A DNA stretch of 30,785 bases, taken from CALFXN01 sp937957815. Lineage in GTDB: Bacteria > Synergistota > Synergistia > Synergistales > Aminobacteriaceae. Both the position numbers and the translations under genes were made by a program. Of this stretch, positions 22,937-30,703 are shown piece by piece. How positions within the stretch are numbered: position 1 is the stretch's first letter; each line of letters begins with the position of its first letter. Under the pieces are notes generated by a model. The model worked only from the letters and a program-made list of their open reading frames with translations, searched no databases and was not told the origin of the DNA. The stretch covers positions 1 through 30,785 of the forward strand of contig DAIQNX010000036.1 of the NCBI GenBank assembly GCA_036788195.1, written 5' to 3'.

Positions 22937-24127
22937 ATGACGTCGCCATCGCTCGTCGTCATTCTTTCGGACGGAATCCGCGGGCACCTGCACCAGAGCA
23001 GGGGCGTCGCCCACTGGATCGCCGCGGCGACGGGAGCGCGGGTGATCGAGCGGGACGTTCCGCGATTCTCCGGCATCCGGCGGTTTCTGCTGATGAAGAT
23101 CGCCGCCCGCAAGCTCGGACGCGCGACCGCCGACGAAGCTCGTCGCTGGCTCGAACGGGCGGGGGCGGCGTCGCTAACCGCCGGGATCCGTCCGGATGCG
23201 GCCGGGTCCCCGGATGGAGTTATCGTCATCTCGGCGGGGAGTTCGGCGGCTCCGTTCACGTGTGCGCTCGGGCGCGTCCTCGGGGCGAAGACATGCGTCA
23301 TCATGACGCCGTCCGTTCTCGGAACGGAGCCGTTCGACTTCGCGATCCTTCCCGAGCACGACGTTTCCGGGCATCCTTCGCCGGGCGCGACGATACCGCC
23401 TCGGACGGTCACGACGCTCGCTACGCTCGGCGCGCCGAACGCGATAGTCCCGGAAAGACTCGCGGAAGCCGCCGGAGAACTGCTCCGGCGAAGTCCCCCG
23501 GAGAATCCGGAAGCGCCCGCTTGGGGAATCCTCCTCGGCGGCGACGACGCGAACTACGCGGTGACTCCGTCCTGGGTATCGAAGGTGCTGGCGCCGATTG
23601 TCGACCGTGCGAGCGACTTGGGGGTGGATGTCTATCTGACGACATCGCGGCGGACGTCAAGGAAAACGGAAGACGCGATCACGGAACTCGCGCGCGGGCG
23701 CTGCTTCGTCCGGATGGTTCTCCTCGCGTCGGTCGACGAGTACAATCCGGTCCCCGGGATGCTCGGACACTGCAGGCGGATCTTCTGCACCGAGGACTCG
23801 GTCTCAATGGCCTCGGAGGCCGTCACGGCAGGGCACAGGGTCATTCTTCTCCGCGTCGGACGGAAGAAGGGACTTCACATGATCCTTCAGCGCCTGGCAT
23901 TCCGCCTCGCCGGACTCGGTCTGCTCCCGTCGCGCTTCGTCTTCGGCGTTCCGAAGTTCGACGCGATGTTCGACCGCTTCCGCGAACGAGGGTATCTCGT
24001 GGAGTGGACGCCGTCCTCATCCCGTTGCTTCGCTTCGGGACCGGAGCTTTCGGACGTTTCGCCGACCGTCTCCGGTTTCAACGAGGCGAAGCGCGCTGCC
24101 GAATGGATCCTGAAAACGCTCTCATGA
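22937..24127 (+). CDS. ELM1-family (DUF1022, PF06258) protein
   Basis: The product is a 396-residue protein of the family named after plant ELM1. Bacterial members are widespread and uncharacterised and look like GT-B sugar-nucleotide proteins. Signatures are the N-terminal LSDGIRGHLHQSRGVA near 9-24, SAGSSAAP near 98-105, a GGDD segment near 200, TTSRRTS near 235-241, and FCTEDSVSMASEA near 278-290. The last two resemble the donor-site motifs in the family. ATG 22937 has AAGGA ten bases upstream; GTG 22928 is too close. It follows kdsB by 15 bases and overlaps the next gene by four bases. A role in LPS or surface glycan synthesis is inferred from location. Confidence 0.85.
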   Translation: MTSPSLVVILSDGIRGHLHQSRGVAHWIAAATGARVIERDVPRFSGIRRFLLMKIAARKLGRATADEARRWLERAGAASLTAGIRPDAAGSPDGVIVISAGSSAAPFTCALGRVLGAKTCVIMTPSVLGTEPFDFAILPEHDVSGHPSPGATIPPRTVTTLATLGAPNAIVPERLAEAAGELLRRSPPENPEAPAWGILLGGDDANYAVTPSWVSKVLAPIVDRASDLGVDVYLTTSRRTSRKTEDAITELARGRCFVRMVLLASVDEYNPVPGMLGHCRRIFCTEDSVSMASEAVTAGHRVILLRVGRKKGLHMILQRLAFRLAGLGLLPSRFVFGVPKFDAMFDRFRERGYLVEWTPSSSRCFASGPELSDVSPTVSGFNEAKRAAEWILKTLS

Positions 24128-25167
24128 GAATCGTCCATCTTCTGCCCGAGATGGACGAGGGCGGAGTGGAGCGGCACGTTCTCTGGCTCGCGACCGCCCA
24201 GGCGGCGGCGGGGTGCGACGTTCTCGTCGTCTCGGCCGGAGGGAGGCTCGCCGAATCCCTCGCGGGAAGGGAGGGTGGACCGAAGCACCTGACGCTTCCG
24301 GTTCATCAGAAAAATCCGTTCGTCGCCGCGCGATGCGCGTTCCGGCTGGCATCGCTCGTCCGCCGTGAGGGATGGGACATGATTCACGCGCACTCGCGCG
24401 TTCCCGCGTGTATCGCGTGGTGGACGGCTCTCCTCGCCCGCGTGCCCTGGGTCGTGACGTGTCACGCGCTCTATTCGCGGAATTTCGGGCTCTTTCCGTA
24501 CCGGAAGGCCGACGGAGCGATCTGCGTCTCGGAGACGGTCCGGGAATGGATGCGCCCCTTTCTGCCCCCGAACGCGGCCGTCATCCCGAACGGCCTTCCC
24601 GCGCCCCGTGCGCGCTGGACGCCGCACGCCGCTGACGGAAGGCCTCTTCGGTTCTGTTTCATCGGCCGCCTGACGCGAATCAAAGGGATCGCCGACATCG
24701 TCGACGCCTTCTGCGGGCTTGACGCGCCAGGGTGGAGCCTCGACGTCGTGGGCGACGGCCCGCTGCTGCCGGAACTCGAGGAGCGCGTCGAACGCGCGGG
24801 GCTGAAGGATCGCATCCGGTTCCACGGATATCGGGAGGACACGGAGACGTTCCTCCTTTCGTGCGACTGCTTTCTCTTCCCGTCGCGCTCGGAAGGCGCG
24901 GGGCTGACGCTCATGACCGCGCTCGCAATGGGTGTTCCGGTGCTCGCGTCCGACATTCCCGCGGTCCGCGAGATGATCACCGGCGGAACCCTTCTCGTCC
25001 GGCCGGGCGACGTCGAAGGGTGGAAAAAAGTTCTGTCCGGAGTCGTTTCGCGGCGACATCTGTCTGAAGTTTCGCCGCCGGCCCGCATATGGCCGACTCC
25101 GGAGGAAAGCGCCGGGCGGATTCTCGATTTCTGTGAGCGAGTCGTGCGGAGCGCCCGGAAGCGATGA
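24124..25167 (+). CDS. Glycosyltransferase family 4 (GT-B)
   Basis: A 347-residue cytoplasmic glycosyltransferase. The N-terminal domain (about 1-165) has LPEMDEGGVERHVLWLA, typical of the acceptor half. The donor domain (about 175-340) begins with FCFIGRLTRIKGI, continues through VVGDGPLLPELEE and RIRFHGYRED, and carries the GT4 EX7E-type signature FPSRSEGAGLTLMTALAMGVP. The sugar donor and acceptor are unknown; LPS core extension is the natural guess from position after waaA, kdsB and the ELM1 protein. It starts at ATG 24124, overlapping the previous stop. The long in-frame open region upstream to 22882 is a shadow. Confidence 0.9.
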   Translation: MRIVHLLPEMDEGGVERHVLWLATAQAAAGCDVLVVSAGGRLAESLAGREGGPKHLTLPVHQKNPFVAARCAFRLASLVRREGWDMIHAHSRVPACIAWWTALLARVPWVVTCHALYSRNFGLFPYRKADGAICVSETVREWMRPFLPPNAAVIPNGLPAPRARWTPHAADGRPLRFCFIGRLTRIKGIADIVDAFCGLDAPGWSLDVVGDGPLLPELEERVERAGLKDRIRFHGYREDTETFLLSCDCFLFPSRSEGAGLTLMTALAMGVPVLASDIPAVREMITGGTLLVRPGDVEGWKKVLSGVVSRRHLSEVSPPARIWPTPEESAGRILDFCERVVRSARKR

Positions 25168-25334
25168 AACGGGTCGTGCGAAGTAAGGCAGCGTCCGGAG
25201 CGATGGCTTTCTTGTCCGTACGGGGATCCCGGAGCGCGGCGATGTCGCATGTTTCCCGGGACGCGATGTCTCGTTCGTTCGAAATGCCTTCCGCCGCTCC
25301 TGCTACACCAAGCGAGACGTAAGGAGCGAACCGC

Positions 25335-26828
25335 ATGCTCTTCAACTCGTTCGAATTCCTGTTCCTCTTCCTGCCCGCCACGTGGTGCGTCTGGCGGCTG
25401 TTCTGCCGATACCGCCGGACGGGAGTCGCCCTCGCGTGGCTGCTCGCCGCGTCGCTTTTCTTCTACGCATACTGGAATCCGAAATATCTTTCGCTCCTGT
25501 CGTTTTCGATCGCCGTCAACTACATCATAGGACGGGGAATATGTCGCTTTCGCCGCGGAACCCAGCGGAAAGAAGCGCCTTGCGCTGACGCACTTCTCCT
25601 TCTGGGTATCGCGATGAATCTCTCCCTGATCGGATACTACAAGTATTCCGGCTTCTTTCTCGAAAACGCCGGGGCCGTCTTCGGTTTCCCGATGCCTGTT
25701 CACGAGATCTTTCTCCCGCTCGGAATTTCGTTTTTCACCTTTCAGCAGATCGCCTGGCTCGTCGACAGCCGGAGGGGAACGGTCAGGACCGATGGGTTCG
25801 TCGACTACGCCCTGTTCGTTTCCTTCTTCCCACAGCTGATCGCCGGGCCGATCGTGAGGGCGCAGGAGATTCTTCCCCAGTTCGGTACGAATCGGACGTT
25901 CGCGTTTTCCTGGAAAAATCTTTGCTTCGGGATTTCGCTCCTGTCGCTCGGACTCTTCAAGAAAGTCGTGATCGCCGACACGTTCTCTCCGCTCGCGGCC
26001 GCGGTCTTCGACGGGACGGACGTCCCGACGTTCGTCGAGGCGTGGGGCGGGGCGCTCGCCTACACGTTTCAGATCTACTTCGACTTCTCGGGATACTCGG
26101 ATATGGCGCTCGGGCTCGGACGGCTGTTCAATATCACCCTTCCGGAAAATTTCGATTCCCCGTATACCGCGTGTTCGATCGTCGACTTCTGGCGGCGATG
26201 GCACATGACGCTGTCGGCGTTCCTGCGGGATTACCTTTACATCCCGCTCGGCGGAAACCGTCGCGGCACGGTCCGCCGCTATCTCAACCTGATGGCGACG
26301 ATGCTGCTCGGAGGCCTGTGGCACGGCGCCGGCTGGACGTTCGTCATCTGGGGTGGGCTTCACGGCGCCTGTCTCACACTGAATCATCTGTGGCGCGGCG
26401 CCCGGATGCCCCGACTGCCGAAGCCCCTCGCGTGGATGGCCACGTTCCTCGCGGTCGTCGCGGGCTGGGTCTTCTTCCGGTCCGCCACCTGCGGGCGAGC
26501 CTTTTCGATTCTTTCGGGCATGGCCGGACTGAACGGAATCGTGCTGCCCCCCGACTATGCATTGGCCGAACTGGTGCCCGGAGTTCTGCGTTTTCTGGGA
26601 ATCGGGGTCGCGATTCCGGGAGTATGGCATTTCGAGGGGCGGTTCCAGACCGTCGCTCTCGCGGTCGGTTTTCTCCTCTGCCTTGCGTTGCCGAATTCGT
26701 TCGCGTGGTGTTCGAAGTATCCATGGCGCGACCGTCCTGCGAAGACGCGGCTTATCGTGGGGACGGCGCTCGTCGCGGTCGTGCTCTCACTGCACCGTGT
26801 CAGCGAGTTTCTGTACTTCCGGTTCTGA
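25335..26828 (+). CDS. AlgI-like MBOAT membrane O-acyltransferase
   Basis: The product (497 residues) is a polytopic membrane protein of the MBOAT family, which moves acyl groups (usually acetyl) across the membrane to surface glycans. Landmarks are the N-terminal LFNSFEFLFLFLP, PLGISFFTFQQIAWLVD near 128-144, and FDFSGYSDMALGLG near 249-262. The family's conserved histidines lie in FWRRWHMTLS (His290) and GGLWHGAGW (His330). About ten hydrophobic segments are evident. AAGGAG at 25321-25326 precedes the ATG. It follows a 167-base gap, the longest gap between recognised genes here, and its partner gene starts one base after its stop. Alginate itself is not implied. Confidence 0.93.
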   Translation: MLFNSFEFLFLFLPATWCVWRLFCRYRRTGVALAWLLAASLFFYAYWNPKYLSLLSFSIAVNYIIGRGICRFRRGTQRKEAPCADALLLLGIAMNLSLIGYYKYSGFFLENAGAVFGFPMPVHEIFLPLGISFFTFQQIAWLVDSRRGTVRTDGFVDYALFVSFFPQLIAGPIVRAQEILPQFGTNRTFAFSWKNLCFGISLLSLGLFKKVVIADTFSPLAAAVFDGTDVPTFVEAWGGALAYTFQIYFDFSGYSDMALGLGRLFNITLPENFDSPYTACSIVDFWRRWHMTLSAFLRDYLYIPLGGNRRGTVRRYLNLMATMLLGGLWHGAGWTFVIWGGLHGACLTLNHLWRGARMPRLPKPLAWMATFLAVVAGWVFFRSATCGRAFSILSGMAGLNGIVLPPDYALAELVPGVLRFLGIGVAIPGVWHFEGRFQTVALAVGFLLCLALPNSFAWCSKYPWRDRPAKTRLIVGTALVAVVLSLHRVSEFLYFRF

Positions 26829-26829
26829 A

Positions 26830-27987
26830 ATGACGCGCCGGAAGATCGACCCCGCCGCCGGACGCACGGGCCGGAACACGTTTCTTCGTGAACGGCGTTT
26901 TCTCCTGTGGACGCTTGGCGTCCCACTCCTGTTGTGCGGCGTCATCATGGGGACGAACTGGCTCGTCGACCCGCTCTGGTGCTTCCGTCACCATGTCCCG
27001 TTCGGTCAGTGGCAGGCGATGTTCAACGAACGCGTCCAGAAGGCCAATATCCTTGTTTTCCGGCGCCCGGCCATCGGGACGCTCGTTCTCGGCAGCAGCC
27101 GAATGATGTATACGGACCCCGCGATCTGGGGGCCCGACGGATTCAACTACGCGGCCAACAGCATGGTCCCGGCCGAATACGCCCCGGCCCTGCGCAACGT
27201 CGGGCGAACGGTTGGAATGCCAGAACGGATCGTCGCGGGGTTCGACTTTCTCGGCGCGAGCATCCGCAGGGAACAGGAGGTCGCTCCCAGGAGCGTCGAT
27301 ACGCTGCGGCATGTCGACGAGGCCCTCGCGTCTCTCTACCGCGTCACGGCGCTGCTGGACTATAATGTCTTCCGGCACGCCGTGCGGAATATCCTCCGGA
27401 GGGGATTCGAAGCGAAAGACGGGACGATTCGGTACGACGGAGGTCCACAGCCCGACCTCCATCTGGAATTCCGGACGCCGGACGACGGCGCACGTCGGGA
27501 GATGCTTGAAGACGCTCTCGAAATCTTCGGTCGGTCCTACGGGGCATTCCTCTACGACGAGCGTCACAGGGAAAAACTCCGCGAATTCCGGCGCGAAGCC
27601 GGGGACGCGACCGTCATCCCGTTCACGACGCCGGAGGGAACGCCGTTCCTGCGGATCATAGCGGAGACGCAGGGGTTGCTTGATTCGTACGAACGCTGGA
27701 TCCGCGATCTCGTCGACGTTTTCGGCGGCGTATGGAACTTCATGGACGTCAACCGGGTGACGTCGGATCCGTATCTGTACAGGGAACCGAGCCATTTCGG
27801 CCCGAAGGTCTCCGGGTGGATCGCGGACCGGATTCTCGAACGGGGCGATCCTCCGAAGGATTTCGGTATCTTGGTTACCCCCTGGAACGTCGATGAACAC
27901 CTGAGGGACGTCCGCGCGAGGATCGAACGGCTGAAGACCGCCCGGGACGCGTGGGACGCGGTGCGTTCGCCGGATCTTTGGCGATGA
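26830..27987 (+). CDS. SGNH-like membrane-anchored partner of the MBOAT acyltransferase
   Basis: A 385-residue protein with one N-terminal membrane anchor (about 24-42) and a periplasmic domain. The GTLVLGSSRMMYTDP segment near 83-97 matches the GDS-like block of SGNH-hydrolase-fold proteins. A late block with REPSHFGPKVSGWIADRIL (His322) matches the C-terminal Asp/His region of proteins paired with MBOATs, such as AlgX/AlgJ and DltD-type partners. The expected role is taking the acyl group from the MBOAT and placing it on the glycan outside the inner membrane. It starts one base after the algI-like stop. Exact family and acyl group are unknown. Confidence 0.78.
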   Translation: MTRRKIDPAAGRTGRNTFLRERRFLLWTLGVPLLLCGVIMGTNWLVDPLWCFRHHVPFGQWQAMFNERVQKANILVFRRPAIGTLVLGSSRMMYTDPAIWGPDGFNYAANSMVPAEYAPALRNVGRTVGMPERIVAGFDFLGASIRREQEVAPRSVDTLRHVDEALASLYRVTALLDYNVFRHAVRNILRRGFEAKDGTIRYDGGPQPDLHLEFRTPDDGARREMLEDALEIFGRSYGAFLYDERHREKLREFRREAGDATVIPFTTPEGTPFLRIIAETQGLLDSYERWIRDLVDVFGGVWNFMDVNRVTSDPYLYREPSHFGPKVSGWIADRILERGDPPKDFGILVTPWNVDEHLRDVRARIERLKTARDAWDAVRSPDLWR

Positions 27988-28040
27988 CGGAGTTTCGCGG
28001 GTACTCGCGCATCGCCCGTGATGTACGACGCGGCGTGAAA

Positions 28041-28057
28041 GCGCCCCTTGGGGGCGC
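28041..28057. repeat. GC-only hairpin before the CgeB-like gene
   Basis: GCGCCCC (28041-28047) and GGGGCGC (28051-28057) form a perfect seven-base-pair stem around TTG. It has no T tract and is followed by the purine-rich GAAGAGGAG that probably serves as the ribosome-binding site of the next gene. It could modulate that gene's translation or transcript stability; it does not look like a terminator. Confidence 0.45.
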
Positions 28058-28078
28058 GAAGAGGAGATGGGTCGATCG

Positions 28079-29254
28079 ATGAACCTGAAGGATGCCCGAA
28101 AACGCCTTCGCGTGTTGAAAAACCGATTATTGCCGAATCCAAGCGACGAAGAGTTCGTCCACGAACGGCTGCGCGTCTGCAATTCCGGCTGCGCGAAGCC
28201 CGCGATTCTCTACGCGGGGCTCGGTTCGGACTACGGACGCCCCGGCCTCGGACTCGGGTACGACACGGTTCACTTCTACTACTCGCTGGTCCACGGCGGG
28301 CGCCCCGTAATGCACTTTCCGTACGACGCAGTCCGGGCCGAACTCGGGAAGGAACGGATGCAGTCGGTTTTGCGTCTGGCGTGTCTCTTCTTTCGTCCGG
28401 CGGTGCTCTTCCATGCCATTCTGGACGACGAGTTCGACGCGGGGACGATCCGCGGGATATCGTCGGAACTCGGAATCCCGACGGTCGCGTTCTTCAGTGA
28501 CGACCACTGGCGGTTCGACAGCTTTTCCCGGAATGCGGCGAAGCCCTACGACTGGATCTGCACGACGAGCGCAGACGCCGCGGCGCGCTACCGGCAGGCC
28601 GGCTTCGCGAACGTCATCCGAAGCCAGTGGGGGGCGAACCACTTTATCTTCCGGCCGCTCGCGTGTCCGTACGAGCACGACGTCTCGTTCGTCGGGCAGC
28701 CGCACGGGAGCAGGCGAACGGTCATCGAACGTCTGAAAGAACGCGGAATCCCGGTAAGCCTCTGGGGACGCGGGTGGGACAACGGGCGCATCGACATGAA
28801 CGGCATGATCCGGCTCTTCTCCGCGAGCAGGATAAACCTGAACCTCTCGAACGCGTCGGTCGGGACGGACGGACGGACCTCGGGGGCCGCCCCGCTGCTT
28901 CAGATCAAGGGAAGGGATTTCGAGATCCCCGCGTGCGGAGGGTTTCTCCTGACGCAGGACAATCCCGAGCTGTACGAGTACTTCGAACCTGGGAGAGAGA
29001 TCGCGGTCTACTCGGACGCCGACGATCTCGCGGAGAAGATCGAATACTATCTCTCGCACGACGCCGAGAGGGAACGGATCCGGCTCGCCGGATACGAACG
29101 CTTTCTTCGGGACCATACGATGCTCGCCCGTCTGGAGGCGATCTTCGATGCCGTCCTTTCCGGCCGCGCTCCCCGGGAGTCTTTGGGACACAACGGAAAC
29201 GTCGTCCCGAAGGCGGGGCGGAGCCTTCCGGTCATCGAAAGGTCATTATCGTGA
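28079..29254 (+). CDS. CgeB-type glycosyltransferase (GT-B family)
   Basis: A 391-residue protein resembling the CgeB/glycosyltransferase family 1 group. The N-terminal half includes LYAGLGSDYGRPGLGLGYD (about 44-62). The linker segment PTVAFFSDDHWRFD (about 134-147) is characteristic of this group, which often reads F-x-D-D in that place. The C-terminal half has VSFVGQPHGSRR, SRINLNLSNAS, and EIPACGGFLLTQ near 282-293, the donor-site block. Start is ATG 28079, which has GAGGAG (28061-28066) twelve bases away; ATG 28067 is in frame but touches that site. Substrates are unknown. It probably helps build the glycan acylated by the MBOAT pair. Its stop overlaps the next gene's GTG. Confidence 0.82.
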   Translation: MNLKDARKRLRVLKNRLLPNPSDEEFVHERLRVCNSGCAKPAILYAGLGSDYGRPGLGLGYDTVHFYYSLVHGGRPVMHFPYDAVRAELGKERMQSVLRLACLFFRPAVLFHAILDDEFDAGTIRGISSELGIPTVAFFSDDHWRFDSFSRNAAKPYDWICTTSADAAARYRQAGFANVIRSQWGANHFIFRPLACPYEHDVSFVGQPHGSRRTVIERLKERGIPVSLWGRGWDNGRIDMNGMIRLFSASRINLNLSNASVGTDGRTSGAAPLLQIKGRDFEIPACGGFLLTQDNPELYEYFEPGREIAVYSDADDLAEKIEYYLSHDAERERIRLAGYERFLRDHTMLARLEAIFDAVLSGRAPRESLGHNGNVVPKAGRSLPVIERSLS

Positions 29255-30216
29255 GCGCTCTCTCGGTCGCGATCTACACGTACGCGCAGGAGCGTTTCGT
29301 CGGAGAGACGCTCGACAGTCTTCTTTCCGCGCTCTCGCCCGCGCGCGCGAAGGAGACGGAGATCGTCGTGTCCGACGACGCCTCCCCCGACGGGACGGCG
29401 GATGTCGTGGCCTCGTGGTTCGCGCGGCATGGCGACCGGTTCGCTTCGTGCAGGCTCCTGCGGTCGGAAACGAAAGAAGGACCCGTGCGGAATTACGTCC
29501 GTGCCGTCCGTTCGTGTTCCGGCGATGTGGTCAAGCCGCTCGCGGGGGACGACATCTTCTGCCCCGGAGGGCTCGACGCGGTCACCGGGATGATGGACGA
29601 CGATCCCGATGTCGCCATCGCGTTCGGGAAGGTCATCGCGTTTACGGACAGGCCCGGGGGGACGCCCCCGGAGTGGACGCGGGAGCAGCGGTCGTTCTTC
29701 TCGTCGGACGCAAGGGGGCAATTCCGGATGCTTGCGTCGTTCGATCCGCTTCCGGCCCCGGGCGTCTTCTTCCGGAAATCGCTTTTCGAGGAGTGCCGAC
29801 TCTGGGACTATCAGTTTTTCTGGATGGAGGACTGGCCCCTCTGGCTTCTGGCCACGATCCGCGGGCGCAGGATCGCACATCTCGATGCTCCCGCCGTCTA
29901 TTATCGCCGGCATGACGCGTCCCTCACCCGGAGGATGAGCGCGCCGGGAAAGGATCGAGTGCGCGTCGGCGTCAACCGGGACAGGCGCATCATGTACGAC
30001 GCGATCATCCTTCCTCGGGCCCGGGAGTTCGGTTTTTCGCTCCGGCGTCACGTTCGGCTGCGGCGTTTTTTCTTCGCATGGATGGAGTCGACGCGGCGCC
30101 CCGGTCTCGTGAATCTCTGCCGGGAGCTGTCGCTTCTCGTCGACCCGCATCGGATGGCGCGGAAGGCGTCGGCCGTTTTTTCGCGTTTCTTCCGCGACGG
30201 GGTTCAGTCGCCTTGA
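29251..30216 (+). CDS. Glycosyltransferase family 2 (GT-A)
   Basis: A 321-residue GT-A glycosyltransferase. It opens with LSVAIYTYAQERFVGETLDS, the family's first strand and helix. EIVVSDDASPDGTADVV (about 39-55) is the nucleotide-binding region, and the DxD-like metal site is in LAGDDIFCPGG near 98-108. A later EDWPLWL block near 196-202 fits the usual catalytic acid (ED). The C-terminal 90 residues are basic and lack long hydrophobic stretches, so it may attach to the membrane peripherally. The GTG start at 29251 overlaps the previous stop (GTGA), with AAAGGT about eight bases upstream. Confidence 0.88.
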   Translation: MSALSVAIYTYAQERFVGETLDSLLSALSPARAKETEIVVSDDASPDGTADVVASWFARHGDRFASCRLLRSETKEGPVRNYVRAVRSCSGDVVKPLAGDDIFCPGGLDAVTGMMDDDPDVAIAFGKVIAFTDRPGGTPPEWTREQRSFFSSDARGQFRMLASFDPLPAPGVFFRKSLFEECRLWDYQFFWMEDWPLWLLATIRGRRIAHLDAPAVYYRRHDASLTRRMSAPGKDRVRVGVNRDRRIMYDAIILPRAREFGFSLRRHVRLRRFFFAWMESTRRPGLVNLCRELSLLVDPHRMARKASAVFSRFFRDGVQSP

Positions 30217-30268
30217 AGGACCGATCCGATGCGTCCGGAACCACGTCCGCACAATACGAAAGGGGAGA

Positions 30269-30703
30269 ATGATGCGCATCTTTGAATTTCCCGTCCGCGG
30301 GACGGAGAACCCCGACGAGGGGCGTCTGCAATTCATCGAAGAGGAACGCCACGTTCCCTTTCCGATTCGTCGCGTCTACTACTCGACGGGGGTGAAGGCG
30401 GGCGTCGTTCGAGGCCGCCACGCCCATCGCGCGCTTGAGCAGGTTCTTGTCTGCGTGAGCGGATGTGTCCGCCTCGACATCGACACGGGACGGGAGTGCG
30501 AGAGCTTCGTTCTCGACGATCCGTCCGTCGGTGCGTATGTCGGCCCCAGGATGTGGCACACGATGACTTGGCTCCGGGACGACAGCGTCCTTCTCGTCCT
30601 CGCCTCCGACTTCTACAGCGAGGCCGACTATATCAGGAACTACGACGATTTCGTCCGTCTCGTCCGGTTCCCGGACGACGAGAAAAGGGGGAGTGACCGG
30701 TGA
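30269..30703 (+). CDS. FdtA-like sugar 3,4-ketoisomerase (WxcM-type cupin)
   Basis: The product is a 144-residue cupin of the FdtA/QdtA/WxcM C-terminal group, which isomerises dTDP-4-keto-6-deoxyglucose to a 3-keto sugar. The key block is GVVRGRHAHRALEQVLVCVSG (active-site histidines at 51 and 53). VGPRMWHTM and the ASDFYSEADYIRNYDDF ending are typical. GGGGAGA precedes tandem ATG codons at 30269 and 30272. Its stop overlaps an aminotransferase start, the arrangement expected for making Fuc3N- or Qui3N-type amino sugars. Whether it is FdtA (galacto product) or QdtA (gluco product) cannot be told. Confidence 0.87.
   Translation: MMRIFEFPVRGTENPDEGRLQFIEEERHVPFPIRRVYYSTGVKAGVVRGRHAHRALEQVLVCVSGCVRLDIDTGRECESFVLDDPSVGAYVGPRMWHTMTWLRDDSVLLVLASDFYSEADYIRNYDDFVRLVRFPDDEKRGSDR

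Noticed and set aside
22882..24123. Upstream extension of the GT4 frame over the ELM1 gene
   Set aside because: Arg-rich shadow; the GT4 fold starts exactly at ATG 24124.
24471..26630. 719-codon open frame on the minus strand across the GT4 and MBOAT genes
   Set aside because: Arg/Glu/Asp-rich shadow with no family motif, opposite two well-supported genes.
30212..30272. Short open frame in the gap before the FdtA-like gene, also ending in an ATGA overlap
   Set aside because: About 20 codons, no good start or site. It shows that such gap-filling frames arise easily here, which lowers the weight of the similar frames at 25164 and 27984.
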